A stretch of 44,881 nt of DNA, taken from positions 1 to 44,881 of IMG/VR virus record IMGVR_UViG_3300037246_000419; one strand, given 5' to 3'. The position numbers were made by a program, and so were the translations under genes. How positions within the stretch are numbered: the first letter of the stretch is position 1; each line of letters opens with the position of its first letter. The notes beneath the pieces are model-generated. The model was given only the letters and a program-made list of their open reading frames with translations. It made no database searches and was not told the DNA's origin. This document shows, one piece after another, positions 17,999 through 26,309 of this stretch. The DNA is from a virus.

Positions 17999-18469
17999 AT
18001 GAGGAAATACATAAAATTTATTACGCTTGGGTTGATATTGGTTTTCTTGTCGTCTTTTTCTTATGCGGCAGATGATACCTTCCGTGGAGTAAGAGCAAAA
18101 ACTAGAGCATATATCGGTGCTATAGATGAGTCAAATGGTGAAGTTAGAATGGCTAAAGCTACTCCCGATGGTTACATAGGAGTTTCTGCGTTACCGTCTG
18201 CCGATTCTTTTGTTAATGTAACCACAGCTACAGATACCGATATTTGTCAGTCCGGTTGTACTATACTTAGAGTAATTATAGGTTTAGGGGATGCTGGCAC
18301 TTCGGTAGCTTTATACAACGACGCAGATGGAACATGTAGTTCTGGTTTGATTACTACGATAGATACAGCTACCGCAGGAGTTGTAGGAATAGGTCTTAGA
18401 ACTTCTATAGGACTCTGTATGACAAGTACAGGACATGACACAGGAAACGTAACGGTGATATACAAATGA
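17999..18469 (+). CDS. Exported protein with virion-type beta domain
   Basis: A 156-residue protein with a Sec signal peptide (residues 1-23, ending FSYA). The mature part contains TILRVIIGLGDAGTSVALYND, similar to a small beta domain common in phage decoration and fibre proteins, plus two Cys pairs (CQSGC, CSSGL...GLCM) that could form disulfides in the periplasm. Having a signal peptide is unusual for a virion protein. RBS AAGGAGAAG. Confidence 0.65.
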   Translation: MRKYIKFITLGLILVFLSSFSYAADDTFRGVRAKTRAYIGAIDESNGEVRMAKATPDGYIGVSALPSADSFVNVTTATDTDICQSGCTILRVIIGLGDAGTSVALYNDADGTCSSGLITTIDTATAGVVGIGLRTSIGLCMTSTGHDTGNVTVIYK

Positions 18470-19830
18470 GATATCTAATCTTATTGCTACTTTTAGTAGC
18501 TACTCCTTCTTTCGCTACTGACTATTACGTAGCCACTGATGGTAACGATGGAGATGCTGGCTCTATAGGTGCGCCTTGGCTTACTATCCAGAAGGCTGCG
18601 GATACTATGGTAGCTGGTGATACTGTATATGTTAGGGGAGGTACTTATGCGCCTTCTACAGGAGAGGGTGATTGCATTAGTGTTTGCGCTATAAAACCTA
18701 AATCAGGTACTGAAGGTAATCCCATAACTTATACTGAATATCCTAGCGAATCTGTAATTATAGATATGGAAGACGAACTTTCACCGCACAGATGGTTTGG
18801 TTTTTATATGATAGCAAAACATTATGTAACTATTGAAGGATTTGAAATTAAGAATATTTCAGCAGACGCAGGAATATGGGTATCAGATGACTCTTCTAAT
18901 ATAATTATCGATGGAGTAGAAATTCATCATATAGATGGTACTTTAGGAAATAATATAGCGGGTGTAGTCGCTCAAAATGTTTCCTATCTAACAGTTAAAA
19001 ACAGTAGTTTCCATGATAATACTGGTACTGGTGTCCAAGATAATAATAATGTAGCTGGTATTCTATCTCTAAGCGGATTCGACTATGCTGTTATAGAAAA
19101 TAACGAAATCTATAATGTAGGAATGGGTGTATTTAATAAACGCTCTGAAGGCAATAAGGGAGCAATTATAAGAGATAATGTTATTCACGATATAGATAAG
19201 GATGGTATCTTTTACTCTGTAGCTGGTGTGGGAGATAACCCTCTTATAGACGGAGAAGTATATAGAAATATTATTTATAACTTAACGGCAGGACAGTATG
19301 CTATCAATGCGATTCTTTACGAAACAGTTACGCAGAGTATTGGTTTAGATATATATAACAATGTCTTAGATGCTCCTAATGGTATATCTATTCGAGGAGT
19401 CAAAGAGGTAAACATTAAAAATAATATCTTCTACAACAATACCGGCAGGTCAATTAATCAGTTTGGCCCTGCTTCTGAGAACTCTATAGATTCTGCCGAT
19501 TATAATTTATACTACGCAAACGAGAATTTCAGACTGTTAGGTGGGGAGGGTGGAGAAGAGACTTACACCACCCTTTCGGGTTGGGTGGCAGGTACAATAT
19601 ATGGAGATAACAGTCTAAACAGTGACCCTCTTTTCACTAATCCTGGAGCCAATGACTATACTTTACAAGTACCTGATAGTCCCGCAATAGATGCAGGTGT
19701 GGACGTAGGCTTGGCATTCAATGGTTCTGCCCCTGATATGGGAGCTTTCGAGACTGATGGTGAAGCTCCTCCAGAGGGCACTGAGGGTAGAACAGCAGGT
19801 AGTGGTGATATAGACGAATTGGGATGGTAA
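18466..19830 (+). CDS. Exported right-handed parallel beta-helix protein
   Basis: A 454-residue protein with a signal peptide (MRYLILLLLLVATPSFA). It begins DYYVATDGNDGDAGSIGAPWLTIQKAADTM and VYVRGGTY, the hallmark of DUF1565/PbH1 parallel beta-helix proteins, followed by many NxxIxNN-type coils through about residue 400. Such folds bind or cleave polysaccharides. A tail-spike role would not need a signal peptide, so this may be a host-secreted glycan-active protein. Coupled to the preceding gene (ATGA). Confidence 0.75.
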   Translation: MRYLILLLLLVATPSFATDYYVATDGNDGDAGSIGAPWLTIQKAADTMVAGDTVYVRGGTYAPSTGEGDCISVCAIKPKSGTEGNPITYTEYPSESVIIDMEDELSPHRWFGFYMIAKHYVTIEGFEIKNISADAGIWVSDDSSNIIIDGVEIHHIDGTLGNNIAGVVAQNVSYLTVKNSSFHDNTGTGVQDNNNVAGILSLSGFDYAVIENNEIYNVGMGVFNKRSEGNKGAIIRDNVIHDIDKDGIFYSVAGVGDNPLIDGEVYRNIIYNLTAGQYAINAILYETVTQSIGLDIYNNVLDAPNGISIRGVKEVNIKNNIFYNNTGRSINQFGPASENSIDSADYNLYYANENFRLLGGEGGEETYTTLSGWVAGTIYGDNSLNSDPLFTNPGANDYTLQVPDSPAIDAGVDVGLAFNGSAPDMGAFETDGEAPPEGTEGRTAGSGDIDELGW

Positions 19831-19839
19831 GGTGATAAT

Positions 19840-20349
19840 GTGAAAAATAAATATATAGATTTGATAAAGACTTTCGCACCCACGATAGCTTCTGCTCTAG
19901 GTGGCCCTATGGCGGGCATGGCAACCAAGATGCTCTCCGAGACTCTCTTAGGCAAACCAGATGGCAAGAAGTCAGAGCTAATGAAAGCCGTTATTGGGGC
20001 TACGCCGGAAGAGATGATAAAGGTTCAGGAGCTTGAGAAGACTTTTGAACTTGAGATGGAGAAACTCGGCGTAGATGTATTCAAGTTAGAGGTTGAGGAT
20101 AGGAAGTCTGCAAGGGCTAGTAATAAAAGCGACAATACCCCTGCTATATTGGGTGTGGTGTGCTTTATAGGCTTCTTTGGTATACTTGCCGCCCTAATCT
20201 TTATCGACATACCACAGTCCTCTCAGGCGGCTTTAACGGTGATGTTAGGTTCTCTTGGAACTATAGTGGCTCAGATAGCTAATTATTACTGGGGTTCAAG
20301 CAAAAGTTCCTCAGACAAGAACGATACAATAGCAGGTTTGGTAAAATGA
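19840..20349 (+). CDS. Holin, 3TM superfamily (PF11351-like)
   Basis: A 169-residue protein starting at GTG. N-terminal Ala/Gly-rich helix (FAPTIASALGGPMAGMATKML), acidic middle helix, DRKSAR block, then two membrane segments (about 105-123 and 130-150) and a NYYWGSSKSSSDKND ending. This order and the W-G-S-S/K ending match the 3TM holin family known from gene-transfer agents and many phages. It would form the inner-membrane lesion for lysis. Confidence 0.8.
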   Translation: MKNKYIDLIKTFAPTIASALGGPMAGMATKMLSETLLGKPDGKKSELMKAVIGATPEEMIKVQELEKTFELEMEKLGVDVFKLEVEDRKSARASNKSDNTPAILGVVCFIGFFGILAALIFIDIPQSSQAALTVMLGSLGTIVAQIANYYWGSSKSSSDKNDTIAGLVK

Positions 20350-20663
20350 AGATAGCAACCATAACAGGGCTTATAACTATCTTCATGTTCACTTCAGCTG
20401 GACTTTACAAGGGTTATTCGGCTGTTAATCAGATAGAGGATAACAGGGTTGAGGTTGCCAGCGTAAACGATAAAGTCCGCAAGGCTGAGTTGTCTTGGTG
20501 GCAGTGGAAAAACGATGTCAGAATAAACTTCTTGACTGAGAAGATAAAGACCTCGGATGACCCTTACTTTATGAGGAAGATAGATGACTTGGAGAAGCAG
20601 AATCGTTGCCTTGAAAAAGCTAAAGAGATTCTCGGCAAACAACCTATAGAGTGTATGGAGTAG
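20346..20663 (+). CDS. Membrane-anchored coiled-coil protein, i-spanin candidate
   Basis: A 105-residue protein with an N-terminal membrane segment (about residues 4-21) and a long charged helical C-terminal part with two Cys near the end (NRCLEKAKEILGKQPIECME). This topology and the overlap with the holin gene (ATGA) suggest an inner-membrane spanin of the Rz type, which joins inner and outer membranes at the last lysis step. No separate outer-membrane lipoprotein partner was identified. Confidence 0.55.
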   Translation: MKIATITGLITIFMFTSAGLYKGYSAVNQIEDNRVEVASVNDKVRKAELSWWQWKNDVRINFLTEKIKTSDDPYFMRKIDDLEKQNRCLEKAKEILGKQPIECME

Positions 20664-20664
20664 T

Positions 20665-21765
20665 ATGTCTTTAGCTAAACCAGTAGGCGGTGTAGGTGGG
20701 GGTGTTTCCACTTGGGAGGCTTTAACCGATACAGATACTTTCTCAGGTAACGGGGGATTAACTCCTTATCTTAATGCCGGAGAAGATACACTTCTTTTTG
20801 GTGGGTGGAATTATGATGGGTCTGATTTATTTTTTACGTCTGGTAATGTGGCGATAGGTCACGTACCTACCCAGTTTAATGCACTCTCTATTAGGCACAC
20901 TACTACAACAGCCGAGTTAACTATTGACTCCGACGGAGAAAAATGGGAGCCTGTAAACGTCTTTTTTCATTACGATGCTGTCAACCCAGCTGGTACATTT
21001 GCTGTAGGTGGAAGTGCTATAAGGGGAAGAGTTTGGTACGGCGGTGGCGCTACTCCCCCAAGAGGTACTGTTCACGCTGGAAGTTTCCAGATGAAAATTA
21101 AGTCTGCTGGAAGTGCTAGTAACGAATACGCAGGAGTATTTAATGCTATAAACCACGAAGGTGGTATAGGCGGGAGGATATGGGGCCAGGATAATACCGT
21201 TACGGGGCCAAATACTTCTCAGGGCACACAGATGAACTTGATGGACGGCGCAGTGTATTGTATTAATAACTATCGTCCAGAAACAATCACTAACGGTAGT
21301 CACGGTATTGTTATAGTAACTCGACCGCATGCTGGGGCTGGAACCGCAGAAACACATATTGGAGATACTTCTTATCCTATAGATGCTGCCCTAGCTATTG
21401 TTGGATGGAGTGGAAAAGATAATAGAACAGCAGATACAGTAGGTTTCTCAACCGGTATACAGATTGGCGGTTTTGCGAGTGGTTGGATGCAATCAGGGGC
21501 ATCTAAGTTAGGTAAAGGTATTACGATAACTGATGTTGATGAGGCCTGTTTAGACGCAGACGGGGTTATCAAGATAGCTGATAATAGTCCGAGTACTCCC
21601 GAAGACGGTATGCTGAGATATGATGCTACTGATGGTTTTGAAGGTAGACATAACGGTTCATGGGATACTCTAGGCGGTGCTGCGGATTTTGTAGTTGATG
21701 GTGGAGCGTATACTGACCCTATAGGTGACATTGATAGAATAGTTGATGGAGGTTCATACGTCTAA
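20665..21765 (+). CDS. Tail fibre/spike-type protein
   Basis: A 366-residue, beta-rich, Gly-rich protein. It opens with KPVGGVGGGVSTWEALTDTDTFSGNGG and contains many strand-turn units; near the C-terminus TPEDGMLRYDATDGFEGRHNGSWDTL matches the short repeat seen in phage fibre proteins before a chaperone or tip domain. The next gene starts in its stop codon (TAATG). Confidence 0.7.
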   Translation: MSLAKPVGGVGGGVSTWEALTDTDTFSGNGGLTPYLNAGEDTLLFGGWNYDGSDLFFTSGNVAIGHVPTQFNALSIRHTTTTAELTIDSDGEKWEPVNVFFHYDAVNPAGTFAVGGSAIRGRVWYGGGATPPRGTVHAGSFQMKIKSAGSASNEYAGVFNAINHEGGIGGRIWGQDNTVTGPNTSQGTQMNLMDGAVYCINNYRPETITNGSHGIVIVTRPHAGAGTAETHIGDTSYPIDAALAIVGWSGKDNRTADTVGFSTGIQIGGFASGWMQSGASKLGKGITITDVDEACLDADGVIKIADNSPSTPEDGMLRYDATDGFEGRHNGSWDTLGGAADFVVDGGAYTDPIGDIDRIVDGGSYV

Positions 21766-23882
21766 TGGCTGATGGGATAAGATTTAAAAGAGGTAATGCA
21801 GCAGATAGACTAACTTTAAGCTCTGGGGAGCCAAGTCTTGACCAAGATTCTAAACAGGTTTGGGTTGGCGTTGGCTCTGGAGATTCAGCGGACGATATAC
21901 CACTCGCCAAGATTGCCCCTTTTACTGCTCAGAACCTATATGTAGCTACTACAGCTTTCGGTGGTGATGGTGTTGCAGGTGCTGGACGTACAGGTTTAGA
22001 GTTAGAGAGCGGCACAGCTACTTCAGGTGCGTCGGGAACTGCTCTTATAGATTCTGGTGCGGCTTTCACAACGGCATTAGTTGGGAAGGCTGTGTTCAAT
22101 ACTACCGATAATACTTGGGGAAAGGTAACTGCCGTACCGTCTTCAACACAACTGACTACAGGAGGTCATTCTATATGGGCAGTAAATGATGTTTATATAG
22201 TGTGTGATGCCATAGATAATGTGCAAGAGGCTTTCAATCTTATTGTAGCCCCTTTTAATTCGGCTACTACTATCTATATTTCAGACGGTACTTTTCCTGA
22301 AGACATAGAGTTCATTGGAAAAACTGCTGGTGGAGCTTTCACTTTAACTATCCAAGGTTCTACGTCAGGTACAACTACTATCGATGGCGAAACAACTATA
22401 AGACAAAGGATATTTTTTAGTAATCTCACTTTTATAGACAGAATTTTTGAGTTTTCTGGGGCTGATGTTGATTGGACTACTTGTATTGTTACCGCTAATA
22501 GACGGGGCTTCATAATTAACAAAGCCCCTAGTGTTGTAGCAAATATATTTAGGTCTTCCTCTGATGTTGTATTTGAAAACGACCCCGGCAACTATATCAA
22601 TGTTGGCTCTACGGTTACGATAGGGTATACTATATACACAGCTACACCCGCACTGGGCGGTGACGACTCGAACGATGGCCTTTTGGTTTCGCGCGGGGTC
22701 GCTACTTCTACTACAGCTAATAAATTAGTAGATAGTTCCGGTAAGTTTAACACAGCAGATTATCTAGGTAAAACCGTTTACAATATAAATGATGATACTT
22801 GGGCCGAGATAACCGCTATTGATTCCGCTTCTCAAGTTACACTTGATACCGACATTATGGTGACAGGGGAGGCGTACAGGGTTGCCGGAGCTAAAGCTAC
22901 AGTACAAGGTGGAACTGATGCAATACCTGGTACGAATAACTGTGATGTAATGGTAAGAATATCTAATGGTACTTTTGTTGAGAATGTTACTGTTCAGGGT
23001 AAAATCTATTCTGGCTCTTTTGGTATAACCTATCAGGGTACAAAGAACATTTTGGATTCTCTTACTGCTACGGCTTCAAGTACAACGGGTGGTGGAGCTA
23101 TACAGGGAACAGTTGACAGAAGTGCTGGCACTTGGACTGGGAGTGCTCGACAGCATAAGTGGGTTCGCTTTACTTCTGGGAACAATGATGGAGTATCTAG
23201 GGCCATAGATGATAACTCTACTACGCTACTTACTATTGTAAGTATATGGGTGGGTGCAATCGGTTCAGATACTTATGTGGTCGAAGAGCTTACTACTATA
23301 ATCCAGCCAGCTTCAAGCGATTGTATGTCTATCAAGCAACTTCAGGTTGGTATAACAATTAATGATATTGACCTTGAAGGTAGCGCGAGTGGTTATGGTA
23401 TTCTGGCTGAGTCGGATTCTTCAGTTGAGATGAATCGTTGCTTTTCCGACCCCGGCATTTTCACACCCGGAGGAAGCATTACAACCCATGACTGTGTGCT
23501 TATCGGGGGTGCAAGGTTTAATCGCGTAGCTTACGCAGCCAGTGGAGGCGAGTTATTTATAGATTCTACTAAGGTTGGAGTGAATGTGGCTGGTTCTACT
23601 GCGGTTTTAATAGCAGGAGTTTGTACTGCAAATATTAGAGAGGGAAGTATCCTTGATGGTCAAGGAGCAGCTACGCCTCAATATGGTGTATTGGCAGAGG
23701 CAAACACTCAGTTCGATTGTTTTGCTAGTGGTTCGCGTAATAAAGTTAAAAACTGGGGTGTTGCGGGTTTAAGAGGCCAGACTGGAGCGCAAGGATTTCT
23801 GACAACTTCTGGTCTTTACGTGGATTATTCCGGCAATCTTGCTGACATAACCGTAGATGCTCTCAGCTCACATATAACTTGA
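21765..23882 (+). CDS. Tail spike/fibre with Mtd-like N-terminal domain
   Basis: A 705-residue protein. Residues 3-45 (IRFKRGNAADRLTLSSGEPS then KQVWVGVGSGDS) match the short N-terminal module found in major tropism determinant and many fibre proteins that trimerise and attach to the tail. The rest is rich in beta-helix-like coils with two repeated blocks: 'LxxATTAFGGDG...ALIDSGAAF...VFNTTDNTWGKVTAV' and 'YTATPALGGDD...KLVDSSGKF...VYNINDDTWAEITAI', indicating an internal duplication. Likely receptor-binding or glycan-degrading spike. Confidence 0.75.
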   Translation: MADGIRFKRGNAADRLTLSSGEPSLDQDSKQVWVGVGSGDSADDIPLAKIAPFTAQNLYVATTAFGGDGVAGAGRTGLELESGTATSGASGTALIDSGAAFTTALVGKAVFNTTDNTWGKVTAVPSSTQLTTGGHSIWAVNDVYIVCDAIDNVQEAFNLIVAPFNSATTIYISDGTFPEDIEFIGKTAGGAFTLTIQGSTSGTTTIDGETTIRQRIFFSNLTFIDRIFEFSGADVDWTTCIVTANRRGFIINKAPSVVANIFRSSSDVVFENDPGNYINVGSTVTIGYTIYTATPALGGDDSNDGLLVSRGVATSTTANKLVDSSGKFNTADYLGKTVYNINDDTWAEITAIDSASQVTLDTDIMVTGEAYRVAGAKATVQGGTDAIPGTNNCDVMVRISNGTFVENVTVQGKIYSGSFGITYQGTKNILDSLTATASSTTGGGAIQGTVDRSAGTWTGSARQHKWVRFTSGNNDGVSRAIDDNSTTLLTIVSIWVGAIGSDTYVVEELTTIIQPASSDCMSIKQLQVGITINDIDLEGSASGYGILAESDSSVEMNRCFSDPGIFTPGGSITTHDCVLIGGARFNRVAYAASGGELFIDSTKVGVNVAGSTAVLIAGVCTANIREGSILDGQGAATPQYGVLAEANTQFDCFASGSRNKVKNWGVAGLRGQTGAQGFLTTSGLYVDYSGNLADITVDALSSHIT

Positions 23883-23883
23883 T

Positions 23884-24372
23884 ATGGCTAATACTAAAAC
23901 ATTCATACTCGACTGGTCTGTGACCGGACTTACCGTTTACTTTATCTGCGTAAGGTCGGTGGATTCCTTTAGGCTTGATGATGGTGACGGGGATTTTGCA
24001 ACCTCTCCAGCCGACCCTTATATATCATGGACTGAGGATTCTGTGTTAAAGGGACGCTACAGCCTCTCTGAGAGCCGTCAGGTTTGGGACAATGGTCTGT
24101 ATACCTACGCCGTCTACAAGCAAGCAGGAGGCTCCCCTGCGCCTGTAAGCGATACAATCATAGGCACGGGCGAGTTAGCAATAACAAACGACACGGAAGT
24201 TAATGCCATTTTCCTCGGCGATTTGCACGATGAGACGTTCGGTACTTGGACGGTTGACCCAACTGGTAAGACGTTAACTTTACTCAAATCAGATGGTTCA
24301 GCACTTAAAGTCTTTGATTTAACCTCTACGGCTACTGACGTTCCTTCCTTTATCGTTAGAACTCCCCAGTGA
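23884..24372 (+). CDS. Tail-tip-module protein, function unknown
   Basis: A 162-residue protein with the pattern of a small beta-sandwich: WSVTGLTVYFICVRSVDSF, LDDGDGDF, then YSLSESRQVWDNGLYTYAVYKQ. Resembles accessory fibre proteins that follow the main spike gene. GTG of the next gene overlaps its stop. No catalytic motif visible. Confidence 0.65.
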   Translation: MANTKTFILDWSVTGLTVYFICVRSVDSFRLDDGDGDFATSPADPYISWTEDSVLKGRYSLSESRQVWDNGLYTYAVYKQAGGSPAPVSDTIIGTGELAITNDTEVNAIFLGDLHDETFGTWTVDPTGKTLTLLKSDGSALKVFDLTSTATDVPSFIVRTPQ

Positions 24373-24800
24373 TAGTCTTAAGGGGATATGGTTCTAATCT
24401 AATAATAACTCAGGGCTATGGTGCTTTTGAGGAAGTGGTTGAAATTCCTGATTGGATAGAACTTCAGGAAGCCTCTGGTACTTGGTTAACCGAACAGAAT
24501 GTAAGTGATGTATGGAAGTTAGCTCAAGAAGCCTCTGGTGAATGGATAGGCGTTAAACTCGCAGATGGCACTTGGGTTAAAGTCCAAGAAGTTTCTGATT
24601 CTTGGATAGACCAGCAAATTGCTAATGGAGCTTGGAAAACACTCGAAGCTATAACAGATTCTTGGGTTACAAAGGTGGGAGCATCCGGGGCTTATGTAAC
24701 AACACAGCCCGGAGCTAGTAGTTGGAAGGGAAGTCAGTCTTCTGCGGATTCTTGGGTGGGACAAGGGGAAGTTTCTGATTCTTGGACAGGACAGAGCTAA
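24369..24800 (+). CDS. Ten-residue Trp-repeat protein
   Basis: A 143-residue protein starting at GTG (GTGA overlap). From about residue 29 to the end it is built of ten-residue units of the form xxSDSWxxQx or xxSGTWxxxx, with Trp (once Tyr) at position ten of each of about twelve units. A regular 10-residue spacing suggests a beta-solenoid or stacked-strand tip. It is the last gene of the late operon and its stop overlaps the stop of the convergent early operon. Confidence 0.75.
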   Translation: MIVLRGYGSNLIITQGYGAFEEVVEIPDWIELQEASGTWLTEQNVSDVWKLAQEASGEWIGVKLADGTWVKVQEVSDSWIDQQIANGAWKTLEAITDSWVTKVGASGAYVTTQPGASSWKGSQSSADSWVGQGEVSDSWTGQS

Positions 24801-24994
24801 TCCTTCACAGTAATAGTGCAGCCACTAACATTGGTCCCATTAACTTGCGTTACTGCGGTAAAAGATTCAAGAGCAACCTGTATGGTCGATTGGTCTTGTC
24901 CACTCTTAAGTATATCTATTATTGATTTTCGTGCTTCGCTTATAGCTTCCTTGTTTGCACCTACCTGAATACCTATTGAGTTTTTCTTAGACAT
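24797..24994 (-). CDS. Small protein at the end of the early operon, function unknown
   Basis: A 65-residue protein with an amphipathic helix (ANKEAISEARKSIIDILKSG) then beta-type sequence (IQVALESFTAVTQVNGTNVSGCTITVKD). Preceded by GGAGAATAAAG. It is the last gene of the minus-strand operon; its stop codon overlaps the late-operon stop codon on the other strand. Confidence 0.7.
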   Translation of the reverse strand: MSKKNSIGIQVGANKEAISEARKSIIDILKSGQDQSTIQVALESFTAVTQVNGTNVSGCTITVKD

Positions 24995-25172
24995 CTTTAT
25001 TCTCCTTGTTTTTAAGTAAGTCTTTTATTGAACTGAACATTTCCGGTTCTGGTTTTTTAGTCTTATCTTTCTCGGCTTCCATTCTCTCAAAAAGACGTTG
25101 CTTCGGACTCTTAGGATTAATCCCAGATACCCCATGTTTGTGCATTCCCATGCCACCCTTCCCCTTAATCAT
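24987..25172 (-). CDS. Small basic protein, function unknown
   Basis: A 61-residue protein; the ATG at 25172 is chosen because it overlaps the preceding stop (ATGA), rather than a TTG 18 bases upstream. N-terminus is Gly/His/Met-rich (KGKGGMGMHKHGVSG); the rest is charged helix (PKSPKQRLFERMEAEKDKTKK). The N-terminal block resembles the short 'HGVSG' segment of small phage virion proteins. Confidence 0.6.
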   Translation of the reverse strand: MIKGKGGMGMHKHGVSGINPKSPKQRLFERMEAEKDKTKKPEPEMFSSIKDLLKNKENKDV

Positions 25173-25573
25173 GGTAAATCCATTATCCAACCATCACAAG
25201 TACACGCTTCCGCAGGGGTATTATGTGAAGCACAATCCACAGCGTGATGACAGCGGGTTTTCTTAGTCGCATTAGAGCGCATATTAAGTTCCTGCGCTGC
25301 CATTGCATTAGCGAACCACGCAACCATAAGGCCTTCTTCCTCATCAGGGCCGCCCTTGATTCCTGTTACAGTCCGCCTCATTGACCCAACCTGTCCATTT
25401 GACATATCCACACGATACCACGATGGCTGTTCACCTTTGGGACTTGTGGTAAATTCAAAAGTATCATCACGCATACAAATACCAAGCCTATTGCCTTCGG
25501 AAGTCTCAAGTATCACACCACTAAAAACCTCTTTTAAGACAATATCCCCCTGTTCATTAACCTCTATCTTCAT
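25169..25573 (-). CDS. Hypothetical protein with C-terminal Cys/His cluster
   Basis: A 134-residue protein preceded by GGAGGCTAAA. Residues 1-75 are beta-rich (LKEVFSGVILETSEGNRLGICMRDD); the C-terminus has RCHHAVDCASHNTPAEACTCDGW, with clustered Cys and His that could bind zinc. Coupled to both neighbours by four-base overlaps. No family recognised. Confidence 0.7.
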   Translation of the reverse strand: MKIEVNEQGDIVLKEVFSGVILETSEGNRLGICMRDDTFEFTTSPKGEQPSWYRVDMSNGQVGSMRRTVTGIKGGPDEEEGLMVAWFANAMAAQELNMRSNATKKTRCHHAVDCASHNTPAEACTCDGWIMDLP

Positions 25574-25752
25574 TTTAGCCTCCTCTTAAATTGATGGAAC
25601 GGGAATCTTTCCATATCTTTTATCATCGCGTCTACTTGTTGAGCTGTAAGCATGGCTTCATAAGTCATACGGAAGTCTTTCTTCCCGCAAGCAGGACATT
25701 GTTCGAATATCGGGTCTTGTTTATATCTAACTCCACACCTAGTGCATTGCAT
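25570..25752 (-). CDS. Zinc-ribbon protein
   Basis: A 60-residue protein; start at ATG 25752 after AGGAGGTAAT. Two Cys pairs (MQCTRCG at residues 3-6 and FEQCPACGKKDF) form a classic zinc ribbon, followed by a helix (YEAMLTAQQVDAMIKDMERF). Likely nucleic-acid or protein binding. Confidence 0.75.
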   Translation of the reverse strand: MQCTRCGVRYKQDPIFEQCPACGKKDFRMTYEAMLTAQQVDAMIKDMERFPFHQFKRRLK

Positions 25753-25753
25753 A

Positions 25754-25849
25754 TTACCTCCTATTCCGCAATCTATCAATCTCCCAAGCAAGGAATATTA
25801 TACAAACCCACTGAAGGGCTTCGAACGCATACAATACCGCCTCATTCAT
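25754..25849 (-). CDS. 31-residue microprotein, paralogue of the one at 38440
   Basis: Reads MNEAVLYAFEALQWVCIIFL then AWEIDRLRNRR. ATG overlaps the upstream stop (ATGA) and GGAGG lies about 7 bases before it. It aligns without gaps to the product at 38440-38541 over EALQWxCIxFxAWEIxR, so the protein sequence is conserved within this genome. Hydrophobic centre suggests membrane or interface binding. Confidence 0.75.
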   Translation of the reverse strand: MNEAVLYAFEALQWVCIIFLAWEIDRLRNRR

Positions 25850-26145
25850 TCTCCAACCTCCATTATGTATTCCCTAAACAAATCACTCGCTGCTTCCTTA
25901 AGGTCTAATCCGTACCTATCACTGAACGTCCATCTGCCTATCTGGTGAATCTGAGTATGGTGACCGTCTAAGCCCGCACATAAAGGTATGCAGTCCTTAT
26001 CATCGCCCCCTGCTCCCCTCGTTATCCAATGGTGGGGGTCGGTCTTCTTGTGGCAACCTTGAACTAAACACCTCCTTGTCTTTACCCATGCTCTATACTC
26101 AGGGTTCTCGTAGCGACGCTTTTTAAAGTTTGTTGACATCGTCAT
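25846..26145 (-). CDS. HNH nuclease (DUF968-like)
   Basis: A 99-residue protein with CLVQGCHKKTDPHHWITRGAGGDDKDCIPLCAGLDGHHTQIHQIG: the DPHH, GGDD and HH..H pattern of a compact HNH nuclease. It belongs to the small family often found beside phage recombination genes, where it may resolve branched DNA. The start may be residue 1 or 3; neither has a good ribosome site, but the upstream gene overlaps by about 20 bases. Confidence 0.8.
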   Translation of the reverse strand: MTMSTNFKKRRYENPEYRAWVKTRRCLVQGCHKKTDPHHWITRGAGGDDKDCIPLCAGLDGHHTQIHQIGRWTFSDRYGLDLKEAASDLFREYIMEVGE

Positions 26146-26284
26146 TCATAAAATAATCGCAACCCTCTTCTTTGTCGAATTCAAATAGGCTATACGATTG
26201 ATTAATACCCGGCTTCACCATAAATCTATAGCACTCTTCTCGTATAGGGCATTCCTTATTCGAACACATTGATATATCTGGCAT
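26123..26284 (-). CDS. 53-residue Cys protein, paralogue of the one at 32788
   Basis: Reads MPDISMCSNKECPIREECYR followed by FMVKPG...QSYSLFEFD...GCDYFMND. Cys at about residues 7, 12, 18 and 43. The same pattern (MPDISMC, CPI, CYR, QSY, CxYF) occurs in the 65-residue protein at 32788, so this genome has two members of the family. RBS AGGAGGGGAAATGAG. Confidence 0.75.
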   Translation of the reverse strand: MPDISMCSNKECPIREECYRFMVKPGINQSYSLFEFDKEEGCDYFMNDDVNKL

Positions 26285-26309
26285 CTCATTTCCCCTCCTA
26301 TTCTAACCC

